Positions 35,283 through 46,400 of a DNA stretch of 64,000 bases are shown in pieces. Numbering within the stretch: the first letter of the stretch is position 1; every line of letters begins with the position of its first letter. Under the pieces are notes generated by a model, which made no database searches, was not told where the DNA came from, and worked only from the letters and a program-made list of their open reading frames with translations. The DNA is from Limnoperna fortunei (Eukaryota > Mollusca > Bivalvia > Mytilida > Modiolidae): positions 81,968,896-82,032,895 of the forward strand of contig OX104119.1 of NCBI GenBank assembly GCA_944474755.1. Direction: 5' to 3'. The position numbers and the translations under genes are program-made.

Positions 35283-35654
35283 TGGTTAATTTCGTAATAA
35301 TAATAATCGATTCTATTTATAAACTTTCAAAATTTGAATTACATTTGCACTTATATGATATTAAATATTAGGGACGATAAAAAATAAATGAGTACGAAAC
35401 TAGCAGATGTTTACCTGTTTGCATAAAATTCAAATAGCGTCGGTACTTTCCAGTGCGATGTACCTAAAGTTTTCGAAGATCGATGTTTTGATTGCAATTT
35501 TTGAGAGATTACAATAAATTGTGTGATCTTGTTAGTTTCTTGGTTTTTGTTGATTAATGAAAGTTTGCAAATATTTTTGGTATGGGAATGATTAGAGGTT
35601 TTAACAACAATTCGTCTAAACAATATGACACAGCACTGTTTTTTTCATTTTATT

Positions 35655-35790
35655 TATTACCAGCCGGCAAATATGCCAGTTTTCCTGCTGAACATCCGGG
35701 TTTTTTTCACTGAGTACTTCCCCTCCTAATGAATACTCGTCGCCATTATATAACTGATAAATCGCTGAAAGTAAAATTAAGCAGGCACAC
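35655..35790 (+). repeat. Decayed SINE 3' half
   Basis: GCCAGTTTTCCTGC, a degraded CCGGGT-TTTTTCAC-GAGTACTTCCCCTCC core and CGCCATTATATAACTGATAAATCGCTGAAAGT match the second half of the SINE at 27731. The tRNA-like part and the tail are missing. Confidence 0.6.
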
Positions 35791-36099
35791 TCCACGCTTA
35801 TTTAATATTGGTAATATTGGCCGTCGACTTCACTCCAGTGCAATAATTACCAACAACTGTACTCGGTAAGAAAAAACACTTGTCAGATGCGCATTTGTGA
35901 CTGTATGTATTTGTTTCAATCCTTTAATAGTCGCTGTATCCTTTTCCACACAACCGCGCGGGAGGTAGCTTAGTCGTTGTATACAAGTACATTTAATGTT
36001 AGAATTTTTGTTAATCGAATTATTTGAGATCATTTTAAATCACTAAATTAAAAATGTACTTTATATAAATTCGTAAATCTCCTAAGCGTAACAGAAACA

Positions 36100-36215
36100 A
36101 ATAAAGGTACAAGAGCCGAAAGTCCTGGGACAATTACAAATCCGGATACCAACATATACAACGCAAAACAAAAGCCAAAAACCCCAAAACAGAAAGTGAG
36201 TAACCCGAACATTAC
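36100..36215 (-). repeat. Truncated 3' end of a retroelement
   Basis: The block AGAGCCGAAAGTCCTGGGAC to AAAACAGAAAGTGAGTAACCCG is a diverged copy, in the same orientation, of 41527-41620. No reverse transcriptase part accompanies it. Confidence 0.65.
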
Positions 36216-36534
36216 ATAAGATTGTACTTTGTACCTGTTTTAACCATGTTTCTTGTACGATAAAGACAACTTTAAATTTGTAGATTTCGAAACAGTGTAG
36301 GATCATTGTAGTCATTACAAAAGACTAAATTCTCTACCCTTACCCATTACTCTATACTTTCCAGTGGCAGTCAATGTTGTACGCGATACCTTAAACCTTT
36401 TTCTGTTGATTTAGTTCTTGTTCTAAATATAGCTGAAATATTGATCGATTGGCGTTCAATCTATCGAACAATCAACGATTTAAGGCAATATAGCCATGCG
36501 AGAATTTAATTCCTCATATTTATTAACGCACATA

Positions 36535-36800
36535 TGTTAACCTTGAAGTGTTGGCATGCCATACGGTAGAGCCGGTTTACTAAACATGCAATTATATTTT
36601 ACGAACATTGTTCTCTCTTAAAGTATTGGGATGGCATAGGATAAATCGGTTTACTAAAACACATTTGAATTTAACTGACTTTGTTTTTCCTTGAAGTTTA
36701 GACATGCTGAACGTACAGTTTTATTGATGAACCTTGTTTTTCTTGTATTGTCGGGATAACTACGATGGAACTGCGTTAAATATCGTCAACTTCCTCAACT
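36535..36800. repeat. Degenerate tandem repeat of about 85 bp
   Basis: Three diverged copies share a CTTGAAGT-TTGG-ATG-CAT...GGTTTACTAAAC...TTGTT-TC pattern. Weak similarity, judged by eye. Confidence 0.35.
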
Positions 36801-37639
36801 AAATTGATTTCTACGAATTGTCAAATCAAAAATTAACAAGTGTTATCTTATATAAATGAAGCTGACTTGTTATCCAATGGGGATCTAAAAAGCGGAGGAT
36901 GCTACTAAGGCAGACATGTCCTATACTTCGAACAGTTGGAGGTAAGTTGATACATGTGTGACGCCGTCATGATCAATACTGGGAATAATATTGCACGCTT
37001 ATTTAAAAATCGGCTTTCTAACTTCATTTGTGCTAAGTAAAAATGACAGTATTATATTCCTTATAAACACAGATTACGATATTTGACACAGCTAATTACC
37101 AACGAAACAACACGGTGTAAGATGTAAGAATTTTATGATGTCCCATGGGATGGTTGAGATGTCGATGGCAGTATATTAGAACTCCACGTATTGATTTTAC
37201 TCACCTGCAGTTTCATTTTCTAGACATAGTAAGCCGACATTAATCTATATTTTCAAGCAAAGCAGATTAGTCTTATAGAAAATGGTGACATTTTATCACG
37301 CAAAATGTTTTAGGTGACACAAAGCAAATGAAACGTTCCGCCATGGTCGTTAAGAAAGCTATTTAGTGGTTTGTCCGTCTTAAAAAGAAACAATTTATGT
37401 AACAAGGAACTTCAAATATGGTGTAATATATGAATATGATAGGTACGTGATACTCATAAAAGCAAAATTAAGCTGTTATTTTGTTGAACTTTCTCTCGCA
37501 TATTTGCCATCATTAAACTTTTTCTGTGTGAAAAATAACAAGTAACAAGTAACTAATGTTTTAGACAAGGACCCAAAAAAACAGAAACAAAACCAACAAA
37601 TACAAGAAAACATCTACCTGAGTATTGACAATATTGACA

Positions 37640-38096
37640 ATTTGACGGTTTATTTGGCCACCATTTTGAAAAGATATCGAAAAATAATTTCGAAGGTAGT
37701 GTAACTCGGAATACTAAAAGATACTAAAAGCTTTTCCTACACTAAATTTTGAAACAATCGGAACAAATTAAATTTATCAAAATAGTTTTTTGGTCGCGTT
37801 TTGTAACGTGCGGTCAGAACAAGCTTTTGAAGGTAGCGTGTCACTCAAAACACTACAATCTTCCTACACATCACATTTGTGTCAAATGGCTACCGGAAAT
37901 TTTTTCCAAATTTTGGGTGGGTTTAGTTCAGAACCTCTGAATAATGACTTAACACCTTTTAAAATATGTCGATCTACAACTTTGCCAAGTTTCATTTGAT
38001 TCTATTAAGATATCTCTGAGAAATGTGTCGGGCAAGGTCATGGTCTAGAAAAAGTGGAAACAAGAATAAAAAATAGTTATAACAACAATAATAAAT
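37640..38096 (+). repeat. Decayed hairpin-type element body, head not seen
   Basis: GGCCACCATTTTGAAAAGATATCG near 37655 and CCAAGTTTCATTTGATTCTATTAAGATATCTCTGAGAAATGTGTCGG near 37983 correspond to the body and the conserved body end of the 1-23 kb elements. It ends in a degraded AACAACAATAATAAATAG tract where the G-like element begins, again a nested arrangement. Confidence 0.6.
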
Positions 38097-38419
38097 AGTG
38101 CCGATTGTGATTGCAAGCAAGTCACAAAAAGTCCCTTCCGGTTCTGAATTGTGAATTAAAATCTAGCTACATATCAAACTTCGCTGAAATCAGACACAGT
38201 TGAGGCTTGGGTCGGGGGGGAGTGTGGTCAAATGGCCGCAATAATAAAATGACTGTTTTCGCGTCTATTTGTTTCCGTAAAACTGCTTAGGAGAGTCAAT
38301 TGGATCATAGAACCAATTTCCATTGAAACCGCTTTAGCCATCCCAGAGATCTGAGCCCTACACTTTTTTCAACGGCGGCCATTTTGAAAAATTTAAACCC
38401 GATGTACACAACTAGACAT

Positions 38420-38815
38420 GGTATTCTAGGTTTGTGCAAAGCTTCATTAGGATCCCATCGTATTCTAGGTTTGTGCAAAGCTTCATTAGGATCCCATCGT
38501 ATTCTAGGTTTGTGCAAAGCTTCATTAGGATCCCATGGTATTCTAGGTTTGTGCAAAGCTTCATTAGGATCCCATCGTATTCTAGGTTTGTGTAAAGTTT
38601 CATTGGAATCCCATCGTATTCTAGGTTTGTGCAAAGTTTCATTATGATCCCATCGTATTCTAGGTTTGTGCAAAGTTTCATTAGGATCCCATCGTATTCT
38701 AGGTTTGTGTAAAGTTTCATTAGGATCCCATCGTATTCTAGGTTTGTGCAAAGTTTCATTAGGATCCCATCGTATTCTAGGTTTGTGCAAAGTTTCATTA
38801 GAATCCAATCGACTT
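38420..38815 (+). repeat. Minisatellite, 39-bp unit
   Basis: About ten units of GGATCCCATCGTATTCTAGG plus TTTGTGCAAAGTTTCATTA. Early units read GCTTCATTA and later ones GTTTCATTA, so variants are clustered, as in arrays grown by local slippage. Frames on both strands are open because 39 is divisible by three. Confidence 0.9.
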
Positions 38816-38945
38816 GTTTTCCAAGGAAGTGTCGGACTCTCTGCTTAGGAACCCATCGACTTGTTCTCCAAGGAAGTATCGGACTCTCTGCTTAGGATCC
38901 CATCGACTTGTTCTCCAAGGAAGTGCCGGACTTTCTGCTTAGAAA
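38805..38945 (+). repeat. Three-copy repeat of about 47 bp
   Basis: Units share CATCGACTTGTTCTCCAAGGAAGT, GGACTCTCTGCTTAGGA. It adjoins the 39-bp minisatellite inside the same element. Confidence 0.8.
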
Positions 38946-39044
38946 AAAAGACACTGGGCAAAGCAAAACGTCCACCTTCACTTGGCAAAAAACAGTAAAT
39001 CGCCAAAACTTTGTTTTTCGGAGCCTTAATAAAGAAGAATATTG

Positions 39045-39180
39045 TTCTTACATACGTTTTACATTTTGTTCGGCGGTCGGTAGTCTGTAGACAGTCTATA
39101 GTTACGTTTGTTAGGCTGTCAGTAGTCTATAGAAAGTGTATGCTTTCATTTGTTTGGCGAATGTAGACAAATGAAGGTAA
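39045..39180 (+). repeat. Remnant of the 39-bp-type minisatellite before cassette 1
   Basis: TTCGGCGGTCGGTAGTCTGTAGACAG and one further unit match the end of the minisatellites at 45,095 and 50,940. This shows that cassette 1 begins with the tail of an array, as the others do, and that the quadruplication broke inside or beside the array. Confidence 0.8.
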
Positions 39181-40012
39181 TAACAAAATATCGAACACCA
39201 TGAAAAATGTCTAAAATGACAATTGACAAATCAAGTCCAAGATACCGACAAACTTGAGAACCAACAATCAAAAATATAGCAACTACAGCAATGATTCTAA
39301 CTTTGTTAAGGCGTTTATAAAGATATTGTCGGTTAAACCAGGTTTAATTGCATACCAAACATCATTACTGTAGTGTGTGAGGTGATGTGTTGATGAAAAT
39401 GGTTGGTTTTCTTATACCACTAGTCAGTAATATGTGTATCCAATAATCATCGCGTCAAAAACACTATGTACTAAATTAAAAAAATAGCAAACACTATATG
39501 CAATAATATTTTCATACGAATATTTACCAGCAAGGAAATGGTATCTATAGTAGAAGGTACTAAAGGGGTAGACGAATCGTTTTCCTTGTAACCTTGGATA
39601 TAAGTATATACCGAAGAAATTGGTTACGTTCCTGTGTGTTTAGGCATTCGCCTTTACAGGGCACTTTGCTAATGAAAGCTGTGATTAGTAAAGGTATTAT
39701 AACAGCTCATCTGTTAATAAATTGAAAAATTATTTAAAAAAAAGAAAACAAAAGAATACGCTCGACGCGCCAGGTTTATTGCGAATCGAATACGAAATTA
39801 TTAACGAGGTATTGTTGAAAATGTCTGCATTACAAAAAGAGTCAAACATAAAATTAGTGTAAAAAACAACGAATATCAAGAAGTCTTTACACTACATCTG
39901 AAACAGACATTCCTTTAATAATTACAAAGTGTAATTTTCAAGCCTTCATAATATAACACGATGGAAATATATATTGAGGCCAAGATAATTTATACTGTGG
40001 GTATATATGTTC

Positions 40013-40059
40013 AATTAATTAATTAATTAATTAATTAATTTATTTATTTATTTATTAAT

Positions 40060-40154
<95 letters not shown>

Positions 40155-40157
40155 TTT
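40013..40157 (+). repeat. (TTAA)n/(TTTA)n microsatellite upstream of copy 1
   Basis: TTAA repeats pass into a long run of TTTA. Present in all four cassettes, about 220 bp upstream of the TATA box, with copy-specific length. Confidence 0.95.
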
Positions 40158-40290
40158 TGTGCATTTCAATAATTATTGACACTTGATGATTGACAAACAC
40201 ATTAATATGTTTAGTTATAATAACATCAGATGTCATTAAGTAATTATTACAAGCTCGGTATCTAATGACGTTTAAGTCAAACGCCAAGCT

Positions 40291-40350
40291 AGAAGGATGA
40301 CAAGGTGTCCACGCCATTCAGGAAGGATGATAATGTGTCCACGCCAGTCA
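40291..40350 (+). promoter_or_regulatory. Two 30-bp direct repeats upstream of copy 1
   Basis: AGAAGGATGACAAGGTGTCC-ACGCCATTCA is followed without gap by GGAAGGATGATAATGTGTCC-ACGCCAGTCA. They lie about 27-86 bp upstream of the TATA box, and a third partial unit (TGAAAGATG) follows. The pair is kept in all four cassettes (about 46235, 52084 and 58168 for copies 2 to 4). Role as activator sites is inferred from position only. Confidence 0.5.
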
Positions 40351-40376
40351 TGAAAGATGTTCACTGTTCTTGACCA

Positions 40377-40383
40377 TATATAA
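40377..40383 (+). promoter_or_regulatory. TATA box of LIM-homeobox copy 1
   Basis: TATATAA lies 74 bp upstream of the chosen ATG. A TCATCA initiator-like site at 40405-40410 is at the usual distance, so transcription probably starts near 40407 with a 5' leader of about 50 nt. The same arrangement is at 46321, 52169 and 58254. Confidence 0.65.
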
Positions 40384-40456
40384 CCACCAGTTCGTCGGAA
40401 AGAGTCATCAAAACTTCGACCCCCAAACATATAACACGTATACAAATAATCCAACC

Positions 40457-41263
40457 ATGGGAGTCACAGATATAACACAGAACAGCTTTGAAGATTCCAG
40501 AGATTTTATGTTTCAGTCTTATGAAGACATATGTTCCTCTCCTGACTCTGTCTTTGATTACGATATACCTGTTGTACCCATCCATATGTGTTACGGCTGT
40601 GGTGGTATAATTGAAGACAAGTTTATTCTTACAGTAAACCAACAGAACTGGCACCCTACCTGTCTTCGCTGTTCACATTGTCATACAATTCTAGATAACT
40701 ATGCCTCTTGTTACGTCAGAGACGGCAAAATCTACTGCAGTAAAGAAGAATACTGTGGCTCAGAATGTACGAGGTGCAGAATGTCCATACAAGGAAAAGA
40801 TTGGGTCAGAAAAGTAGGACACGACTGTTACCACTTGGCTTGCTTTAAGTGTGACGTTTGTAGTCGACAACTGGCAACAGGGGAGCAGTTCGCACTTTAT
40901 AATAATAGACTACTTTGCAAGGTTCATTATCTGCAGAATCTACAAGGCGACAGTTTCGAAGGAGAGCGCACTAGAAAACGTAAATCCAAAAGAATGCGCA
41001 CGGCTTTCAATGAAGAACAGATCCAAATTTTCCAGTCCTACTTCAATACTGAGCAGAATCCCGACCCTCAGGAGTTGGATTCGATTGCGGATCAAGCAGG
41101 GGTGAACAGACGGGTAGCTCAAGTATGGTTCCAGAATGCACGTGCTAGATCAAAAAAGAACATGCAACCTTCACATAATTCATCGTTTTCTATTTCGTCT
41201 CCAGATTCAAGCTCATCAGAACCAAGTTTCGGAAGCGTGGAAAGTTTTGTTTTCTCCGACTAG
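40457..41263 (+). CDS. LIM-homeodomain transcription factor, Lhx6/Lhx8/Arrowhead class, copy 1
   Basis: Single-exon gene for a 268-residue nuclear DNA-binding protein. LIM1 spans residues 45-97 (ligands C45, C48, H66, C69, C72, C75, C94). LIM2 spans 104-157 (C104, C107, H126, C129, C132, C135, C154, H157). The homeodomain is at 177-236, with F184, W224, F225, Q226, N227 and R229 at the canonical positions. A Ser-rich tail ends the protein. The DWVRK...YHLACF block, RQLATGEQFAL, and EEQIQ...NPDPQEL in the homeodomain place it in the Lhx6/8/Awh class, whose members act with LIM-binding cofactors in neural and epidermal patterning. I chose the ATG at 40457 because its context (ACCATGG) is ideal; the open frame extends 29 codons upstream but has no ATG there. 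Odd points: no introns, a LIM1 last ligand position reading E97, and an inter-LIM linker two residues short. Confidence 0.88.
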   Translation: MGVTDITQNSFEDSRDFMFQSYEDICSSPDSVFDYDIPVVPIHMCYGCGGIIEDKFILTVNQQNWHPTCLRCSHCHTILDNYASCYVRDGKIYCSKEEYCGSECTRCRMSIQGKDWVRKVGHDCYHLACFKCDVCSRQLATGEQFALYNNRLLCKVHYLQNLQGDSFEGERTRKRKSKRMRTAFNEEQIQIFQSYFNTEQNPDPQELDSIADQAGVNRRVAQVWFQNARARSKKNMQPSHNSSFSISSPDSSSSEPSFGSVESFVFSD

Positions 41264-41379
41264 GCAGAAGACTAGAAGTGCTATACTGGTTTACAGAAGT
41301 GACTAAAGACCTTTTGTTTGTTTATAAATTACTGTTGTATTTATAATGTTAATATGTACTTATATTAAATATTCGGATC

Positions 41380-41385
41380 AATAAA
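41380..41385 (+). terminator. Polyadenylation signal, copy 1
   Basis: AATAAA 117 bp after the stop codon, followed at once by an A-rich run (AAAAAGAAAGAAA). That run could be a degraded poly(A) from retroposition, or chance. Same position in copies 2 (47324), 3 (53172) and 4 (59253). Confidence 0.7.
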
Positions 41386-41526
41386 AAAAGAAAGAAATGG
41401 GTGACGTTTCCAAAAATCAGTAAACTCTTACATTCATTATCAATTAAGAAATATTGCCACCGTATGCAGGAGAAGCTGAAATATTGTTGCATACAAAAAT
41501 AGCAAAGAAAACCGACCTAACAACAA

Positions 41527-42830
41527 GAGCCAAAAGTCTATGGACCGTTACAAATCCGGATATAGACAAACGCAACACAAAAACCAAAAACACAAAAAAC
41601 AGAAAGAGAGTAACCCGGATCCAATAAAAACCATGGGTGCACTCAGGTGCTCCGGGAGAGTAAGCAGCGCCTGCCTCTAATTAGACACCCGTCCAGTTAC
41701 TCATTGTCATGTATAGGACAAAGTCAAATCCAGGAATAGGAAAGACTACCTATGACTCAACAAAAATGTCCGATAGTATTTGAGAAACTGTTTTTCCATA
41801 ACGATCAATTAAGTCCTGGTGACGACGATATAATTTCTAAAGAAATAACATCAACCTACGTACAACAAACCCTTGTTTGAGTTGTTTAGCGGTCAACAGC
41901 AGAAAATCGGAATACCGATCGGATGATCTATAATAACGTATCAGTTGTGAAATGTATTCACCATACGCTGGAGCTGCTGGAATGTTGCTGTCGATGAACG
42001 GGAATTTGAGTTCATGACGTTTGTCGTAGTCTAGTTTATAGTTTTCCTGAGTCTATTTCTAGAAGTAGGTCTACGTAAGAGACTGACCTTAGTGTATTGG
42101 TGATGTATTTAATTTCAAGTTCTCTATGGTAAACTGAATATAATAGTCACAAAATTTAGCATTTTGGAGGGACAAAACATCACCAATATGGCGTTACGTG
42201 AAATTCAAGGTCTGGGCCAGAGTCTTTTTTATTCAATGGGCCTTTTTTAGGAACTCAGCGTAACAAGAGTAAAAATCAGTATAAATAGCAACAGTGTGTT
42301 CAAAAACATGTCCTCGAAACTTGAAGAATATGTTGTCAATCAGAAATTCTAACATTTGTCGTAAATTCTTGTGCTGAAATGACCGTTGGTGTCATGTTGG
42401 AGATGCAATTCCAAAAATGATGTAAATCAAGCTGTTTCTATAGTTTCTTTAATTTCTATTTCTGAATGATCTTTTAACAGATGCCAGTCAGCAAAATGAG
42501 GGTTGTTAATTGAAGGATATCATCAATATATCTACATATCTACCTATGTATCTGATAAATTAAAGGACCTAGCTTCTGCTATCTTCTTGTCTTTAATAAG
42601 ACGTTGAAAACAATCAGTTTCATTAGAATACAAGAACAAATTGACAAAGAGTTTGTTCCCGATGGGATTCCGATCAGCTGTTGAAAAACACATCTTCCAA
42701 AAGTTACCAACATGTTGTCGATCAGAAAATCTATCATACTATAAACTTGCTCCTTGTTTAAACATGATTTACCTTTTTGTTCTTTACGTATTGTTGTAAT
42801 ATTTGTAGACATATGTGGAAGCGAAGGCTT
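41527..42830 (-). pseudogene. Decayed Penelope-like reverse transcriptase fragment, cassette 1
   Basis: On the minus strand, 42812-42579 encodes a short open stretch with FGRCVFQQLIGIPSGTN, a reverse transcriptase motif (usual form GIPMGTN). Downstream, a broken frame at about 42095-42041 reads SYVDLLLEID, and 42025-41960 reads LKFPFIDSNIPAAPAYG, both typical of the C-terminal part of this retroelement group. Stops and frameshifts separate the pieces, and the catalytic core is not intact. The end nearest the LIM gene (41527-41705) is the 3' untranslated part that also occurs alone at 30710 and 36100. Assignment to Penelope-like elements is from memory of the motifs; another RT lineage is possible. 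Confidence 0.7.
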
Positions 42831-43036
42831 GAAGTATGATTTCTACAATACGGGATTCTCGTTCAGCGTAAGGCAAGGTGCTGTGAAGAGTTCAATAATC
42901 AAAGGTTCAAACAGATGCACGTTTTGAGATCGATCTTTTAAATTGTCCAAAAGTTCTAATTTTGAAGAATGAAGATATGATTGATATGTAAATCGCATTG
43001 ACAACTCTTTGGTAGAACACGTAGAATGTTCATTTG

Positions 43037-43279
43037 TCTGTTTTAATGGTGTTTATCAATTTCAGCAATTTTTCAGCTATACCAGTTTTTCTTGGCGGAG
43101 GAGGTCGGAGTACCCTGAAAAAACTCCCGACCTGCGGTACGAAAACTGTCAATCCATGTCATTAAGATTGGAGTAGATAACACCCTGCCTGCATTGAGAT
43201 AAAACCCACAACCTTGGTGTTGAAAGACCACGTGATCAATTATAAATAAACTACCTTAACCACTCGGGCACCAAGTCCT
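43037..43279 (-). mobile_element. tRNA-type SINE, cassette 1
   Basis: Reverse copy of the SINE family at 27731. It shows the tail ATGGTGTTTATC, the core CAATTTTTCAGCTATACCAG and GGAGTACCCTGAAAAAACTCCCGACC, and the inverted A-box region CCACTCGGGCACC. The tail is eroded and no target duplication is clear, so it is older than the copy at 27731. It was duplicated together with the cassette. Confidence 0.85.
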
Positions 43280-43504
43280 AAATCACGTAAATGAGCCCGC
43301 TATATATCTTTCCTTGTAAGGAGTTTTTATGTAAATTTGGAATCCAATACAAAGTACGGTAAATCGTAAGACGCTCTTTGTCTTAATAAATATTGACAGA
43401 ATCCTATGAAGGACTTATGCTTAACCATTGCACCTTTGTCACGTGATGTTTGTACGTGTATGTAGAATTACCTTTGATGCCAGCTCTTAAATGAGACATA
43501 TTTA

Positions 43505-45095
43505 ATGATGACTGTAGACAGTTAATGGTAACATTTGTCCGGTCGGTAGTCTGTAGACAGTTAATGATAACATTTGTCCGGTCGGTAGTCTGTAGACAGT
43601 TAATGATAACATTTGTCCGGTCGGTAGTCTGTAGACAGTTAAAGATAACATTTGTCCGCTCGGTAGTCTGTAGACAGTTAATGATAACATTTGTCCGGTC
43701 GGTAGTCTGTAGACAGTTAATGATAACATTTGTCCGGTCGGTAGTCTGTAGACAGTTAATGATAACATTTGTCCGGTCGGTAGTCTGTAGACAGTTAATG
43801 ATAACATTTGTCCGGTCGGTAGTCTGTAGACAGTTAATGGTAACATTTGTCCGGTCGGTAGACTGTAGACAGTTAATGATAACATTTGTTCGGTCGGTAG
43901 TCTGTAGACAGTTAATGATAACATTTGTCCGGTCGGTAGTCTGTAGACAGTTAATGATAACATTTGTTCGGTCGGTAGTCTGTAGACAGTTAATGATAAC
44001 ATTTGTCCGGTCGGTAGTCTGTAGACAGTTAATGATAACATTTGTCCGGTCGGTAGTATGTAGACAGTTAATGATAACATTTTGTCCGGTCGGTAGTCTG
44101 TAGACAGTTAACGATAGCATTAGTCCGGTCGGTAGTCTGTAGACAGTTAATGGTAACATTTGTCCTGTCGGTAGTCTGTAGACAGTTAATGGTAACATTT
44201 GTCCAGTCGGTAGTCTGTAGTCAGTTAATGGTAACATTTGTCCGGTCGGTAGTCTGTAGCCAGTTAATAGTAACATTGTCCGGTCGGTAGTCTGTAGACA
44301 GCTAATTGTAATATTTGTCCGGTTGGTAGTCTGTAGACAGTTAATGGTAGCATTTGTCCGGTCAGTAGTCTGTAGACAGTTAATTGTAACATTTGTCCGG
44401 TCGGTAGTCTGTAGACAGTTAATGGTAACATTTGTCCGGTCGGTAGTCTGTAGCCAGTTAATAGTAACATTTGTCCGGTCGGTAGTCTGTAGACAGCTAA
44501 TTGTAATATTTGTCCGGTTGGTAGTCTGTAGACAGTTAATGGTAGCATTTTTCCGGTCAGTAGTCTGTAGACAGCTAATTGTAACAGTTTGTTCGGCGGC
44601 CGGTAGTCTATAGACAGTTAATGATGACATTTATTTAGCAGTCGGAAATCTGTGGACAGTTAATGGTTACATTTGTTCGGCGGTCAGTAGAATGTAGACA
44701 GTTAATGGTTACATTTATTTAGCGGTCGGTAGTCTGTAGACAGTTAATTGTTACATGTTTTGGTGGTAGGTAGTCTGTAGACAGTGTATGGTTTCATTTT
44801 GTTCGAATGTAGGTAGTCTGTAGACAGTAAATGGTTACATTTGTTCGTCGTCGGTAGTCTGTAGATAGCATATGGTTACATTTCGTTCGACTGTTGGTAG
44901 TCTGTAGAAAGTGTATGGTTTCATTTTGTTCGGCTTTAGGTAGTATGTAGACAGTTAATGGTTTCATTTTGTTCGTAGGTCGGTAGTCTGTAAACAGTTA
45001 ATGGTTACATTTTGTTCGGCGGTCAGTAGTCTGTAGACAGTCTACATTTACGTTAGTTCGGCGGCCAGTAATCTATAGAAAGTGTATGCTTTCGT
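43505..45095 (+). repeat. Minisatellite, 39-bp unit, cassette 1
   Basis: About 28 tight units of ACAGTTAATGATAACATTTG-TCCGGTCGGTAGTCTGTAG, then looser units of about 40-48 bp with GGTTACATTTGTTCGGCGGTC. Because 39 is 13 codons and the unit lacks stops, several frames on both strands stay open and give 13-residue repeats. One point insertion near 44083 shifts the phase, which explains why long frames change repeat peptide there. Confidence 0.95.
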
Positions 45096-45962
45096 TTGTT
45101 TGGCGAATGTAGATAAATAAAGGTTATAACAAAATATCGAACACCACGAAAAATGTCAAAAATGACAATCGACAAATCAAGTCCAAGATACCGACAAACT
45201 TGAGAACCAACAATCAAAAATATAGCAACTACAGCAATGATTCTAACTTTGTTAAGGCGTTTATAAAGATATTGTCGGTAAAACCAGGTTTAATTGCATA
45301 CCAAACATCATTACTGTAGTGTGTGAGGTGATGTGTTGATGAAAATGGTTGGTTTTCTTATACCACTAGTCAGTAATATGTGTATCCAATAATCATCGCG
45401 TCAAAAACACTATGTACTAAATTAAAAAAATTGCAAACACTATATGCAATAATATTTTCATACGAATATTTACCAGCAAGGAAATGGTATCTATAGTATA
45501 AGTTACAAAAGGGGTAGACGAATCGTTTTCCTTGTAACCTTGGATATAAGTATATACCGAAGAAATTGGTTACGTTCCTGTGTGTTTAGGCATTCACCTT
45601 TACAGGGCACTTTGCTAATGAAAGCTGTGATTAGTAAAGGTATTATAACAGCTCATCTGTTAATAAATTGAAAAATTATTTAAAAAAAAAAGAAAACAAA
45701 AGAATACGCTCGACGCGCCAGGTTTATTGCGAATCGAATACGAAATTATTAACGAGGTATTGTTGAAAATGTCTGCATTACAAAAAGAGTCAAACATAAA
45801 ATTAGTGTAAAAAACAACGAATATCAAGAAGTCTTTACACTACATCTGAAACAGACATTCCTTTAATAATTACAAAGTGTAATTTTCAAGCCTTCATAAT
45901 ATAACACGATGGAAATATATTTTGAGGCCAAGATATTTTATACTGTGGGTATATATGTTCAA

Positions 45963-46103
<141 letters not shown>

Positions 46104-46320
46104 ATTGTGCATTTCAATAATTATTTACACTTGATGATTGACAAACACATTAATATGTTTAGTTATAATAATATCAGATGTCATTAAGTAATTATTGCTC
46201 GGTATCTAATGACGTTTAAGTCAAACGCCAAGCTATAAGGATGACAAGGTGTCCACGCCATTCAGGAAGGATGATAATGTGTCCACGCCAGTCATGAAAG
46301 ATGTTCACTGTTCTTGACCA

Positions 46321-46327
46321 TATATAA
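46321..46327 (+). promoter_or_regulatory. TATA box of LIM-homeobox copy 2
   Basis: TATATAA 74 bp upstream of the ATG with the TCATCA initiator-like site retained. Confidence 0.65.
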
Positions 46328-46400
46328 CCACCAGTTCGTCGGAAAGAGTCATCAAAACTTCGACCCCCAAACATATAACACGTATACAAATAATCCAACC

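Larger units (their letters stand above)
38097..39035 (+). repeat. G-like hairpin-ended element with minisatellite core
   Basis: The head GTGCCGATTGTGATTGCAAGCAAG is the same palindrome type as the G element at 21620. The body has an ACGGCGGCCATTTTGAAA block at about 38371, then two minisatellites (38,410-38,815 and 38,805-38,945). The 3' end carries a weak hairpin CGCCAAAAC-TTT-GTTTTTCGGAGCC followed by TTAATAAAG. The AAT tract and standard box are lost. A palindromic head, tandem core and hairpin end are the layout described for bivalve pearl-like elements. Confidence 0.65.
39181..45126 (+). repeat. Segmental duplication, cassette 1
   Basis: Bounded by the anchor TAACAAAATATCGAACACC at 39181 and its next copy at 45127, a period of 5946 bp. 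Order: upstream DNA, (TTTA)n, promoter, LIM-homeobox gene (+), reverse transcriptase fragment (-), SINE (-), 39-bp minisatellite. It aligns base for base with cassettes 2 and 3 apart from sparse substitutions and repeat-length changes. Confidence 0.95.

Noticed and set aside
33629..35371. Cys/Leu/Val-rich repeat proteins of up to 241 residues
   Set aside because: All three plus frames are open through the 25-bp minisatellite; no start or domain supports one of them.
40370..40456. 29-residue N-terminal extension of the LIM-homeodomain protein
   Set aside because: The extension begins at TTG and overlaps the TATA box. The first ATG, at 40457, has ideal context, so I start there.
40272..40654. 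Minus-strand frames opposite the LIM-homeobox genes, repeated in all cassettes
   Set aside because: Shadows of the conserved coding strand; they persist only because the gene sequence does.
43505..44640. CRISPR array
   Set aside because: The units are contiguous and diverge gradually; there are no unique spacers and the DNA is animal.
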